The notes beneath the pieces are model-generated. The model was not told the DNA's origin. It worked only from the letters and a program-made list of their open reading frames with translations, and ran no database searches. Shown here piece by piece: positions 1 to 10,252 of a stretch of 64,000 nucleotides of DNA. Location: contig CM066322.1 in the NCBI GenBank assembly GCA_033807775.1, forward strand, positions 18,155,001 through 18,219,000. The letters run 5' to 3'. This DNA is from Saussurea involucrata. Taxonomy: Eukaryota; Streptophyta; Magnoliopsida; Asterales; Asteraceae. Each line of letters begins with the position of its first letter. The first letter of the stretch is position 1. The position numbers and the translations under genes are program-made.

Positions 1-2088
1 CTCACGGAAGTCAAGCATCAGATTAATTATGTTGATGAAGGACCTTTGCTGTTCTTCCGGACACTTGTTCCTCGGGAGACTTTGAACTATGTTTTTGAGA
101 TATACTAGCGACTCACTTGTGTACTTATGAGCTTCAGCAGATCTGATGGCTTTCTTTGTCCCTTTCTGTCGGCAGATAAAGACTGGAGGATCTTCAACTA
201 TAGTTCCAGTCCTAAAATGTCGATAGCCCTCAAGATCTTCGTTTGGTGGTGCAATCGCCAGTTTCTCAATTTCAAACTCTATGCCTAGCTGAAAATCTGT
301 CTGAGTTCTGAGATTGATGTGCTCTTGCATAGCTAGTTTGACTTCAGGTAAGGCTGTTCTTGCTGGAGTATATCTGTCAGAGAAGTTCAAGCAGTAGGCA
401 TGAAGCACAGTTAGATCGTACGGATTTAGAAGGACAAGATCGTTGTCGTTGAAGAATTCGTTCTTTCCTTCTGTTGATTCCACAGTGTACTCATGATAGG
501 TCATTCTGTTGTGTTGGAACTTCTTATGCTTGATGTCTAGGATTCTCTTGATACTGAAGTGTGAGTTGATGTTTCTGTTCAGATTGGACTTGTTTCGGAT
601 GAACATCCGCCTTGCTTCAGTAATGGTGTTTATTCTGATTGGGTTAAGGTAAGGATTTATGGGTACGGCATTTGCAGGAATGATATCTCTGTCAGCATAA
701 AGAAATGCAAATACCGTTTCCAAGGCAGGTTTATCGGTGTGTTGGGTGGATGATTCTGGGTTTTGTTCTGGTATCATTGGGTTTGGGTCTTCATGAGTTT
801 CAGCCATAAGAGTATCGATATGAACATATTCTTGAGCAGCTTCTGTTTGGCTTTGTTCATCAGCAGAGATTGGGATTGATCTCTCTGGTTCAGTCCTTGG
901 TGAAGTAGGAGGGGTATCCAGGCAGATAATCTCTGGTGGTTCCTGTGTTGACTCTTCTGTCGGTTTGATGACTCGATTTTTGAACATGTAGTCGAATTCC
1001 ACCGTAGGTATATCTTCTTCTGTTATCCCCATATCTTCTGTCCCGGCCTCTTCTGTTAATTTCTCTTTGCCTCTTTCAGCAGGCATTTCAGCCTCTCTCT
1101 CTTCTTCTTTCTCTGTCTCTGTTTCTTTCTCCTTTTCTTTCTCTTTCTCTTTCTCTTTCTCCTTCTCCTTCTCCTTCTCCTTCTCTTTCTCCTTCTCCTT
1201 CTCTTTCTCCTTCTCCTTCTCCTTCTCCCCCTTTTGTTGACCCGAGGACTCACCCAAATTACTATCTGATGCAGCATCGTGGAAATCATCATCATCATCA
1301 GAGGAGTCTTCATCAGAGAGTCTGGAGACAATGGGTGAGAATTGGTCAACAAACTTACGTCTTTTGCCAAAAGGCTCTCCCTCTGGTGCTTTCTCAGCAG
1401 ATCGTTTCTGTATGACAGATTGTAAGATTGCATCTGTGAAAGTAGGAACTGCTTTCTTCAAGGTGTCTTCCACTTCTGCTGCAACACCTCTGATTTCCTC
1501 GACTTGTCTCACAAAGTTGAATTTGTGGGAGTCCAGTGATTCCTTCACAAGTGCTTTTGTTGCCTGGGCTTTCATGACAAATTTGGACGAGATTGTCATC
1601 ATTTTCTTTACGACGTCCCTTCTGAAGTCGCCCATTTGACCGACTGTCATTGGCAAACTGTTTGGGTTGGGGCTGGAGATGTTAAGAGGATCAGCATCTG
1701 ACGTTGTGGCTTCTTTTATGGATTTCTTAACAGAGTTATCAATGAGCTCTGTCAAGGTTCTGATGTTGGATTCTGATAGGATAACTGTTGGGACTGGCAG
1801 AGTTCTGTTCATTTGAGCTGTATGGTTGTCGATCACAAGTCTTTTCAGGTCAGCTACTTCTGTCGATACCTTTTTGTTTTCTTCTGCTCTGACGGTTCTT
1901 AGATCTGCTATCTCTGTAGCCAGTCTGCCAATTTCCTCTCCTCTTGTCTGTTCAGCTTCTGTTCTGATCCTTTCAGTGTCAATGTATTTCTGATGAAGTT
2001 CGGCATATTTCTCTGACAGTTTTTGCAGTTCGTCTCTGAGAGAAATATTTTCCTTGAGGATCAGTTCCTCCTTTTGAGAATTGATAAG
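1..2088 (-). CDS. Copia1 extra ORF, continuation after in-frame stop (runs off window)
   Basis: This continues the frame of the preceding entry after TAA 2089-2091 for 696 codons with no stop, and is still open at base 1. It begins with a coiled-coil stretch rich in K, E, L and Q (about 2080-1820). A basic and acidic patch with a run of D residues follows (about 1350-1270), then a Lys-Glu repeat encoded by a CTTCTC/CTTTCT tract (1100-1235). After that comes a less repetitive region (about 1020-1) that looks globular. Such a long frame surviving after the stop suggests that the stop is recent (CAA to TAA is one C-to-T change) or is read through. I recognise no catalytic motif. Confidence 0.6.
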
Positions 2089-3999
2089 TTAATACTCATT
2101 CAAGGAGTTGTTGATACTATCACAGAAGCTTGTGAACTCTGTTTTTGTGACAGTGTCAACGGGGGTAACCCTGGTACCAACTAATGGATCCAGTTCTGCC
2201 TCGAGTTCAGAGGCGCCTGCGTCAAGAGTTGTTTTGATGTTGGCTCTTGCAGGACTTCCACCCGATCCTTGATGTTCCTTTTGAGGGGAATCACCTACAG
2301 GTGTTCTGATCAGAAGTTCCTCCTCCAGCTCAGGTTCTGAGGAAGGAAATCTGATATGATGAGAAGCATTTGGATCAAGCAAATGTTTCCCTTGTTCAAC
2401 TATGGTCTCATACTGTCCCTGAGTCGGACAGATGCTACGTGAGATTACAAAAATCTCGGGTCTATGTTGTGTTCCGACTACATGAGCCACAGAGGCGTCA
2501 TTATGTGTAGGTGACATGTCGATGTTCTGGGGCGAATGAACATCACTAGCAAGACTAGCTTCCCCGGCTTCGTGCGTACCAGAGGCATGAAGAGTTGCCT
2601 TTGATGGGTCTGGCTGGTTAAGGTTCGAGGTGTGCACCTCTGTTTCAATAATCCCTTGGTCTTGATCACCAGGATTAGGTAATGTGGTAGCACTGGGAGT
2701 TTGGTTAGGATCTCGCACAGATGTGTCAACTTGGACATCTTGTTCTATACTCACATTTCCCTCGGTTTCTAGGGTTTGAGAATTCTCTGGTGAGCTCTCT
2801 ACCTCATGAATCTCTACACTGCCAGAAGGGTGCGATCTCTCTGTCACCACTTCTGCAGTCTCTTCTGCTCCCTCTTGAACAGTCTCCCTAGGGGATGCTC
2901 TGTTCACTACTTCCTCCTCCATTACTCTAGAGGAAGACCCCACTTCGGGTACTCTGTCCTCTGGTCTATTTTCTTCTTCTTCTATTTCCTCACTCGCACT
3001 CTCCACAGAAGGCTCAGAACCTAAATATGCTGGGGTTCTCACCTCAGGTTCTTGAGGTTGAGCAGCAGTTCTATAGTTTTGGATAGAGATGTGGGTTGGA
3101 TTGATCAGAGCAATCATTGTACCTGGAATTCTTCTGATGAAAGGGTAATCTCCTGAAGTTGTTGGTTGGAATCTTGCCATGGTCCAGATAGGAGTAGAAC
3201 GACCCTGATGTGTCAGTTCCAGTCTGTCGAATGCCCTTCTGATCACCAAACTGATAAAGCGAGGAAACTTGATGGCTTTAAGGGATTTGTGTCTTCCAAC
3301 TTCTCCACCTCTGGCTAGAGCAGTGGTTTTATTGTTGACAGCATCTAGAAGTGCATTGTAGAGGATCCCTGCATAGTTGAAGTTTCTGTTGAAGAACAGA
3401 CCATACATGATTTCGAGGATTTCAGTGCTCGCTTGGTCTTGACTGCCAGATTTGCAGGTGAGGCTTCTGTTGAGGGTTGAGAACATGAAATTCCACATTT
3501 GTGGTAGATTTTGTCTTCTGAAGGCTCCTATTTTCTCTAACTCTTTGTTGTAACCCAAAAACTTCACGAAGTCGAGAAGAACAGCAACAGAAGGTGGTTT
3601 CTCATAGGCATCAATACCTAGCTGTCTTTTGGTTTTCATCCCAAAAGTTCTTCTGAGAGTTCTTTCACGAATCCTTATTGTTCCTGATCCTCCATTACCA
3701 GAGTTGACACTTCCGACTATTCCGCTTCTGACGCCGTCTTCAATGTATTGGCATGTGGTCCACCATTGTTGGACATATATTGCAGGAAGATGATCGTCAA
3801 AGGCTGTAAGAGCTGTAAAAACTTCTGAGTTTCGGAAAAACTCAATATAGATGTGGTAAAGGGGTAAATAGAGTGCTGGATTGGGATCAAAACGGTAGTT
3901 GTTATCAGCCAACTCATATGGTAGAATAACGATGTTATCTACGGGTTCGTTGTTACTGGAATCATCAGAGTTCTGGGGTTGGTTTTGGGGTTCAGCCAT
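2089..3999 (-). CDS. Copia1 extra ORF downstream of pol, N-terminal 636 residues
   Basis: A long frame after pol, in a different frame from pol. Residues about 20-290 look globular: aromatic-rich near the start (PALYLPLYHIYIEFF), then WW at about 78-79 and a mixed helical region to about residue 310. From about 330 onward it is low-complexity, rich in E, S, P and T. It ends at TAA 2089-2091, but the same frame continues without another stop to base 1, so this is probably the first part of a protein of more than 1,330 codons. A TATA-like TATAAAC on the minus strand lies at 4115-4121, about 120 nt before the ATG. SIRE elements carry an 'envelope-like' ORF at this position; I see no signal peptide or clear membrane helix here, so I give no function. 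Confidence 0.7.
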   Translation of the reverse strand: MAEPQNQPQNSDDSSNNEPVDNIVILPYELADNNYRFDPNPALYLPLYHIYIEFFRNSEVFTALTAFDDHLPAIYVQQWWTTCQYIEDGVRSGIVGSVNSGNGGSGTIRIRERTLRRTFGMKTKRQLGIDAYEKPPSVAVLLDFVKFLGYNKELEKIGAFRRQNLPQMWNFMFSTLNRSLTCKSGSQDQASTEILEIMYGLFFNRNFNYAGILYNALLDAVNNKTTALARGGEVGRHKSLKAIKFPRFISLVIRRAFDRLELTHQGRSTPIWTMARFQPTTSGDYPFIRRIPGTMIALINPTHISIQNYRTAAQPQEPEVRTPAYLGSEPSVESASEEIEEEENRPEDRVPEVGSSSRVMEEEVVNRASPRETVQEGAEETAEVVTERSHPSGSVEIHEVESSPENSQTLETEGNVSIEQDVQVDTSVRDPNQTPSATTLPNPGDQDQGIIETEVHTSNLNQPDPSKATLHASGTHEAGEASLASDVHSPQNIDMSPTHNDASVAHVVGTQHRPEIFVISRSICPTQGQYETIVEQGKHLLDPNASHHIRFPSSEPELEEELLIRTPVGDSPQKEHQGSGGSPARANIKTTLDAGASELEAELDPLVGTRVTPVDTVTKTEFTSFCDSINNSLNEY

Positions 4000-4963
4000 T
4001 GTTGCAAGTTAGGGTTATTCTTGAGAACCACAAGGTATAGGTTTCTGAGAGGGAAAAGATGAAGGGGTTTGAAATGGTTGTTAAGCGTAAGAGTGAAATG
4101 GGTTGAAGTTGGGTGTTTATACGGGAAACATGTGGGTGGGAAAACAACGTAGGGACTGTAGGCACTTGAGTGTCAGAAAGTGGAACGGCCTGAACAGTGT
4201 ATCGTGGGAACACCTAGTGGTTTGTCTTTCAATCAGAGGATGCCACGTAAGATTTTGTTCTTACAATCGTAGGACAAGTAAACCGTCACGGTTAGAGATA
4301 TGCGGGTGACAAGTGGGTGATTTTCAAAGAATGACCCGCTTCTCTGCTGACGTGTTTCTGATGATGGGGCAGAGAAACTAACAGAGCTCTGGTGGAGCTT
4401 AGTTATTTTCTTTCTCTGTTGAAATGATCTTTTCAACTTTGCTCAGTGACCAATCATGTTTCACCTTTACCCAAAAACATTTTAAAATTATGTATCTGAT
4501 GTGAAGAATCAAAGAACAAGGACAGAATTGACCAACAATTTTCAACAGAGATCTGATGAGGAACAACAGAGGCTCTGGTGAGAATATCAGGGTTCTGTTA
4601 AGTTCGACTTTCTCAAAAGAATTTCATCAGTACAGGTTTTCCCTCTTTCAAAAAGATTTTTCTTTCAAGATCAAGAGAGCTAAGTCATATGAATTTGAAA
4701 TCAGAATTTTTTTTAACTTGCTCCCCCTAAAACCATGCATATTTTCTTTTATAAGCTCCCCCTAGAAATATGAGCTTAAAAAAAAAACTTGCTAAAAGAA
4801 ATATTTACAGAGATATATACAAACGAATTCACTGGAAGCTTGTTGAAAAAGTATGTTTTACAGAGCTCTGGTGAATGACAGAGGCTCTGTTGAACTATCC
4901 TACCCAACTATTTTGACAGATCTCTGGTAGGAACATCAGAGTTCTGTTGAGTGATAAATAGTG
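4000..4963 (-). promoter_or_regulatory. Copia1 spacer: possible ORF3 promoter and internal purine tracts
   Basis: This non-coding stretch lies between the end of pol (4964) and the ATG of the extra ORF (3999). On the minus strand it holds TATAAAC at 4115-4121, suitably placed for a separate promoter of the extra ORF. It has two polypurine tracts, AGGGGGAGC, at 4755-4763 and 4720-4728. Such internal tracts resemble the plus-strand primer of LTR elements and recur in the unrelated copy Copia2. It also has a cluster of CAGAGCTCTG-like palindromes (4382, 4551, 4862, 4878, 4917, 4943). Promoter activity is inferred from sequence only. Confidence 0.45.
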
Positions 4964-7900
4964 TTAGGACATGTTCAGCATACCCAATTTGCTGATTAAG
5001 AAGTTAAATCTCCTTTCATCAAGGGCTTTTGTAAAAAGATCAGCAAGTTGGAAGTCTGTTGAAACGAAATACATTTCAATAGTCCCTTTTTCAACATTAT
5101 CTTTTATGAAGTGATACCTTATATCGATATGTTTGGTCTTTGAGTGTTGAACTGGATTAGCTGTGATTGCTATTGCGCTTTTGGAGTCACACAAAATTGG
5201 AATTCTGTCATACTCCAAGCCGTAATCCTTGAGTTGAGTTTTCATCCAGAGAACTTGAGAGCAACAACTAGCAGCAGCAACGTATTCTGCTTCTGCTGTA
5301 GAGGTGGACACGCAGTTCTGTTTCTTGGATGTCCAACTTACTAACTTCTCTCCAAGAAATTGACAGCTACCAGACGTACTCTTTCTGTCGTTCTTGCATC
5401 CTCCATAGTCTGAATCTGTATATGCTACAAGCTCGAAACCAGAATTCAGAGGATACCAGAGACCCAAAAATTGAGTCCCTTTCAGATATTTAAATATGCG
5501 CTTGACGGCAGAGAAATGCGAAACTTTAGGATTAGCCTGAAATCTAGCACAGAGACACGTTGAAAACATTATATCAGGTCTACTGGCAGTTAAGTACAGA
5601 AGTGACCCTATCATACCTCTGTAGTTCTTGACATCTGTTGGTTCACCATTAAGGTCCGGGTCAAGCTTAACTCCAGTGGCAATAGGAGTTTTCATTGAAT
5701 TTGAGTTGTTAAAATTGTATTTTTTCAAAATGTCAGAGATATATTTGGACTGACTTATGAAAGTCCCTTTGTCGGTTTGTTTTACTTGTAAACCAAGGAA
5801 GAAAGAAAGTTCTCCCATCATGCTCATTTTGAATTCACTTTTCATCAAATCCTCAAACTTATCACAGTACTCTTGCCGTGTTGACCCAAAAATAATGTCA
5901 TCAACATATATTTGTACCAGAAGTATATCATTCTTGTATCTCCTAAAGAATAGAGTTTTATCGACAGTACCTTTCTCGAAGTGATTAACCAACAGAAAAT
6001 TGGACAGAGTTTCATACCAGGCTCTGGGAGCTTGCTTAAGCCCATACAGAGCTTTGTCTAGCTTGTAAACGTGGTCTGGAAACTCCGAATTTTCAAAACC
6101 AGGTGGTTGCTGGACATAGACTTCTTCTTGTAGTCTGCCATTTAGGAAGGCAGATTTGACGTCCATTTGGTAGACCTTGAAACCCTTGTGAGCAGCATAA
6201 GCTAAGAAGATTCTGATTGCTTCTAGCCTAGCCACAGGAGCAAAAGTCTCGTCATAGTCAATTCCTTCTTCTTGACAGTATCCTTTTGCAACCAGACGGG
6301 CTTTGTTTCTGATGATAATCCCATCTTCATCCTTCTTGTTTCTAAACACCCACTTGGTTCCAATGGCTGATTTGCCTTTTGGGAGTGGAACCAAGGACCA
6401 AACTTTATTTCTCTCGAATTCAAGAAGCTCTTCTTGCATAGCTTCGATCCAGTTTGGGTCTTCAAGTGCTTCAGAAATTCTTTTCGGCTCAATCATGCTC
6501 AAAAAGTTAACAAAGAAAGCTTCGTTGATTGTAGCCGATCTTGTCTTGACACCATCTTCAGCAGCACCAATTATAAGATGTTGGGGGTGATCCTTAGTCC
6601 ATTTTGTCATGGGAGCATGGACAACAGGAGGGGTTTGTGATTCAGATGAGAAAAGACGATCTTCAGCAACAGAGCTCTGAGGGTTGGTGCCAGGGTTCTG
6701 TGGCACACAACTCTGAAGAGTGGCCTCATTGCTCTGTGGATTGCCAACAGGGCTCTGCGAAGGTGAACTTTCAAACAGGGAGTTTCTGCCGATATTTGTT
6801 AGCAGAGGTGATGATGGCTCTTGTGTAGGTTCTGGTTGTGGTTCCTCGTTTCTCTGAATTATACCTGTAGACAGAGAAGTAGATGGTGAAATATTGGAGG
6901 GACCAGTAAGAGTTGTACCTGTCAGATTTTGTTCTGTTGAACTTTGAGCTTGATCTCCTCTGTTGATGTTGACAGAGGAATCATCATCATCATCGAAGAA
7001 ATCGTCGAATAGGAGATTGATATCTTCTTCCCTTGATTTTGAAGAACTAGGCTTCTTCTGTTCTGTTGGTGTCCCCTCTGTTGATTTGCGATCAGAGGTA
7101 CTTGATGTACTTTCATCAAAGGACACGTTCACGCTTTCTTGAATGACGCGAGTTCTGGTGTTGTAGACTCTGTAGGCTCTAGAGGTCAGGGAATAACCAA
7201 TAAAGATTCCTTCGTCCGCTTTCTTGTCAAATTTACCCAGCTGTTCTCGGTCGTTCAAGACATAACATTTACACCCAAAAACATGAAAATATTTCACGTT
7301 TGGTCTTCTGTTATTGATGAATTCATAAGGCGTCTTTTTAAATCTTTTCACTATTACAGCTCTGTTTTGAACAAAACAAGCTGTTGAGACTGCTTCTGCC
7401 CAGAAGTTGATGGGAAGGACAGAACCGGCCAACATGGTTCTGGCGGCCTCTACCAGAGTTCTGTTCTTTCTCCCCACTACGCCATTCTGTTGTGGAGTTC
7501 TGGTAGCTGAAAAGTTTTGGGAAATTCCTTCTTCTGATAGATAAGAATCTATTCGAGTATTTTTGAATTCTGTCCCGTTGTCACTTCTCAACTTTTGCAC
7601 TTTTAGTCCTAACAGAACCTGTATCCTTCTCAATAAACTTATCAGAATTTCTGGGACATCAGATTTTGCTCTGATGAACTCAATCCAAGTATACCTAGAA
7701 TATTCATCAATAAGCACAAGAATATACTTCTTGCCAGACAGACTTTGCACAGAGATTGGACCACAGAGATCCACATGAAGCATATGCAAAGGTCTTAAGC
7801 AATTGTGATCACTCTTGGTTCTGTGTGAGGATCTTTTCATTTTTCCAAACTCACAAGCAGAGCATAGATGGTATTTGTCAAATTTCAGCGAAGGAAGACC

Positions 7901-8398
7901 TTTTACCAAGTTCAATTTCACGAGTTTGTCAAGATTTGAAAAATTTAAGTGAGCAAATCTTTTATGCCAGAGCCAGGCATCTTCTTTGTTCAAAGAGACT
8001 AAACAGAGTTTCTCTGTTGTAGTTCCCTGGTTTGGATTAAAATTCATTTTATAAAGATTGCCTTTTCTGTCGGCTCTTAAAAGTTCTTGACCAGACTCAG
8101 AAAGTAATAATGAACAAAACTTCTTCCTGAAATTGACATCGAACCCATGATCACAGAGTTGACTTATACTGAGAAGATTATGATTTAATCCTTCAACATA
8201 AGCAACTTCGGAAACTGAAACACCACCATTTACCAGAGTACCATAACCTCTAATTTGTCCTCCATTGTCTCCTCCAAAGGTGACTGCACTTCCTTTTTTG
8301 TTCTTGAATGAAGTCAGCAGCTCCTTATTGCCTGTCATGTGCCTGGAACATCCTGAATCTAGGTACCAGATCTGCACATGAGGCTTCTGCAAGACAGA
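4964..8398 (-). CDS. Copia1 Pol: protease-integrase-reverse transcriptase-RNase H (inactivated)
   Basis: No ATG start; the frame continues from gag and follows an in-frame TAA at 8399-8401. Order: aspartic protease with [11 protein letters not shown] near residue 12, GAG-pre-integrase domain with the HHCC zinc motif, integrase core, a variable linker, RT with YVDDIIFGS, and RNase H with TDSDYGG, AEAEY and CDSKSA. It ends with LGMLNMS at 4964. The RT and RNase H catalytic residues are intact. The integrase is not: the usual ERKNRT motif reads GRKNRT (GTG GGG AGA on the minus strand near 7470), so the third residue of the DD-E triad is Gly. This copy could therefore make cDNA but should not integrate it without help. 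Enzyme roles are those of the Ty1/copia family. Confidence 0.95.
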   Translation of the reverse strand, partial: SVLQKPHVQIWYLDSGCSRHMTGNKELLTSFKNKKGSAVTFGGDNGGQIRGYGTLVNGGVSVSEVAYVEGLNHNLLSISQLCDHGFDVNFRKKFCSLLLSESGQELLRADRKGNLYKMNFNPNQGTTTEKLCLVSLNKEDAWLWHKRFAHLNFSNLDKLVKLNLVKGLPSLKFDKYHLCSACEFGKMKRSSHRTKSDHNCLRPLHMLHVDLCGPISVQSLSGKKYILVLIDEYSRYTWIEFIRAKSDVPEILISLLRRIQVLLGLKVQKLRSDNGTEFKNTRIDSYLSEEGISQNFSATRTPQQNGVVGRKNRTLVEAARTMLAGSVLPINFWAEAVSTACFVQNRAVIVKRFKKTPYEFINNRRPNVKYFHVFGCKCYVLNDREQLGKFDKKADEGIFIGYSLTSRAYRVYNTRTRVIQESVNVSFDESTSSTSDRKSTEGTPTEQKKPSSSKSREEDINLLFDDFFDDDDDSSVNINRGDQAQSSTEQNLTGTTLTGPSNISPSTSLSTGIIQRNEEPQPEPTQEPSSPLLTNIGRNSLFESSPSQSPVGNPQSNEATLQSCVPQNPGTNPQSSVAEDRLFSSESQTPPVVHAPMTKWTKDHPQHLIIGAAEDGVKTRSATINEAFFVNFLSMIEPKRISEALEDPNWIEAMQEELLEFERNKVWSLVPLPKGKSAIGTKWVFRNKKDEDGIIIRNKARLVAKGYCQEEGIDYDETFAPVARLEAIRIFLAYAAHKGFKVYQMDVKSAFLNGRLQEEVYVQQPPGFENSEFPDHVYKLDKALYGLKQAPRAWYETLSNFLLVNHFEKGTVDKTLFFRRYKNDILLVQIYVDDIIFGSTRQEYCDKFEDLMKSEFKMSMMGELSFFLGLQVKQTDKGTFISQSKYISDILKKYNFNNSNSMKTPIATGVKLDPDLNGEPTDVKNYRGMIGSLLYLTASRPDIMFSTCLCARFQANPKVSHFSAVKRIFKYLKGTQFLGLWYPLNSGFELVAYTDSDYGGCKNDRKSTSGSCQFLGEKLVSWTSKKQNCVSTSTAEAEYVAAASCCSQVLWMKTQLKDYGLEYDRIPILCDSKSAIAITANPVQHSKTKHIDIRYHFIKDNVEKGTIEMYFVSTDFQLADLFTKALDERRFNFLISKLGMLNMS

Positions 8399-10252
8399 TT
8401 AGTTTCTTTTAGGTACCCATTGCATGATGGGTCCTTTCTTGTTAGGCTTTGATGGGTTAACAGTCTTTCTTACAAGCTTTACATTCTTTGATGTTGTGCC
8501 AGAGGTTTTCTTCTGTGTGGTCTGATCAGTCTTGGGATTTATCATCTTTTGTGACTGATTCAGAACACAGTGAGGTCCACTCATATGATTTTGCAGTTTT
8601 CTTAACAGATGAACACAATTGCAATTGATGGAACATGAGGATTGATGCAAGTTGTTATTCAAGAATCGTTTATTAGATGGAGTTTGATTCTGAAAAGCTT
8701 TAGGACCATGCATTCTGTTTGAACTATTTTTTGAGACAGATTCTCTTTTCTCAAAATTGATATCTTGATTTCTACCAGAATTGGAAGTATGTCTGTCATT
8801 TACTATCCATTTTCCCTTCTGTTCTGGTGTAAACTTGATTGGTTTAAAAGTTGGAACAAAGGTGTTGTTAAGTAAAGTACTTGCCTTCACCTTACCTTTT
8901 ACTTCTGTTGAGTTAGAAGTAAGAATTCTAAATTCTTTGTTATTAAACTCAGTTACCGGTATAAATCTTGATTGTTTCTTGAAAAATGATATGTCTTCTT
9001 TTAAATCAAAGGATCCAGCCGGTATCTGTTTAGGTTTGTGCAAAGCATTTGGTTGAGTACAGAAAATTTGCTCATCTACCTCAGGGTCAGAGTCACTGTC
9101 AGAGGCTAGAAAGTCTCTGGTGGCTCTGTTGGAGGTGTTACTCACAGAAACAGGCTTTGTAGAATCAGGTTTTGCAGTTTTAAACCTTCTCAACTTGGGT
9201 TTTAAAGCATCAGAAACAACATTTTCTTTAAGAACTTTCATGAGATCTTCTTCAAAAGATGTTCTTATCGTTTCAGAAGTAGGAGAGAAGACTGGTGCTT
9301 CAGGGTTGAGCTTGCTCTGTGGTATTTCAACAGAGGATTCAGCCTCAGAAGTGACAGGCTTCTGTTCCTTGAAAGAATTAAAGTTGAAAATCTCTTTTGG
9401 ATCCAGACTTTCGACAGAGTTAGGAATTAAGATTCTAGCTCTTCCTTGATCAAGAATAAACTTTGAAGATGGTTTAAGAACCTTGTCATGATCCAAGGAG
9501 TCATAGCTGACATTCCTAAAGTCAAGCCTTTTCGTCCTCTTGTAAACGTCCGAGGTTTTAATTCTTTTGAAAACAGCATTACCAGAGATAACATTCTCTT
9601 GGATTTTCCCAGCACAGAAAGTAGTCAACAGAGATGTTTTCTTCTTTCCGTTCCAGGGAGCAAGGTCTGAGAAACCAAGACCTTGCGTATCCATCTGAGA
9701 ATTTATCTTAACATGCACATCCTGTGCATCCTGATACTTTTTGATTTGAAGTTCTTTTCTCTGTAGGGACTGATGTAAGATTTCCCTTTCTTTTTGAAAA
9801 AAGTCTTTTAAAGCGACAGAGTTAAGTCTTTCATTCTCAGACTTCTTCATTTCTTCGGTTTTCTGTTTTAACAGATTTTCGTACTCTTTAACCTTTTTAG
9901 AAAAAGTACTTTTCTCTTTCTGCTGTAAGATCTCTAGCTCAGATTTCTCCTTGAAGATATCTTCATTTTCTTGTTCCAAGAGAGTTTTCTCTCTCTTGTA
10001 GAAGGACAGATCCTTCTGAGCTAGCTTTCTTAGCTCTTTTTCCTCAGAAAGCTTTTGTTTCAGTAATTGAAATTCCTCAGTTAATTGCGAAACATTCATT
10101 TCCAGTTCTGAGTCAGACTTGGATTCGGAGGAACATACCTTGGCACTGGGTTTAATGGTCTCCAGCGCTCTGTCGTCTGGCTCTGTTACAGTAGGAGCGA
10201 ATGCATGAGCTATATCTTCTTCTTCTGTTCTCTCTATTCGTTCTCCAGTCAT
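8399..10252 (-). CDS. Copia1 Gag C-terminal coiled-coil region
   Basis: 617 codons in the same frame as gag and pol, separated from gag by TAG (10253-10255) and from the protease by TAA (8399-8401). Residues about 50-180 form a strong coiled coil rich in E, K, L and Q. The rest is polar, low-complexity and basic. The last residues include MQWVPKRN, which resembles the WVPK segment that precedes the protease in many plant copia polyproteins. SIRE-type Gag proteins carry such a coiled-coil extension after the zinc knuckle, so I read this as the middle of one Gag-Pol polyprotein rather than a separate gene. The two stops are either disabling mutations or recoding sites; the sequence alone does not decide. 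Confidence 0.8.
   Translation of the reverse strand: MTGERIERTEEEDIAHAFAPTVTEPDDRALETIKPSAKVCSSESKSDSELEMNVSQLTEEFQLLKQKLSEEKELRKLAQKDLSFYKREKTLLEQENEDIFKEKSELEILQQKEKSTFSKKVKEYENLLKQKTEEMKKSENERLNSVALKDFFQKEREILHQSLQRKELQIKKYQDAQDVHVKINSQMDTQGLGFSDLAPWNGKKKTSLLTTFCAGKIQENVISGNAVFKRIKTSDVYKRTKRLDFRNVSYDSLDHDKVLKPSSKFILDQGRARILIPNSVESLDPKEIFNFNSFKEQKPVTSEAESSVEIPQSKLNPEAPVFSPTSETIRTSFEEDLMKVLKENVVSDALKPKLRRFKTAKPDSTKPVSVSNTSNRATRDFLASDSDSDPEVDEQIFCTQPNALHKPKQIPAGSFDLKEDISFFKKQSRFIPVTEFNNKEFRILTSNSTEVKGKVKASTLLNNTFVPTFKPIKFTPEQKGKWIVNDRHTSNSGRNQDINFEKRESVSKNSSNRMHGPKAFQNQTPSNKRFLNNNLHQSSCSINCNCVHLLRKLQNHMSGPHCVLNQSQKMINPKTDQTTQKKTSGTTSKNVKLVRKTVNPSKPNKKGPIMQWVPKRN

Noticed and set aside
1056..1433. 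Arg/Lys-rich frame of 125 codons on the minus strand
   Set aside because: It is a shifted reading of the CTTCTC-rich tract inside the long extra ORF of Copia1; the real frame there encodes the Lys-Glu repeat.
3000..3999. Calling the Copia1 extra ORF a true envelope gene
   Set aside because: I see no signal peptide, cleavage site or clear membrane segment; position alone does not show envelope function.
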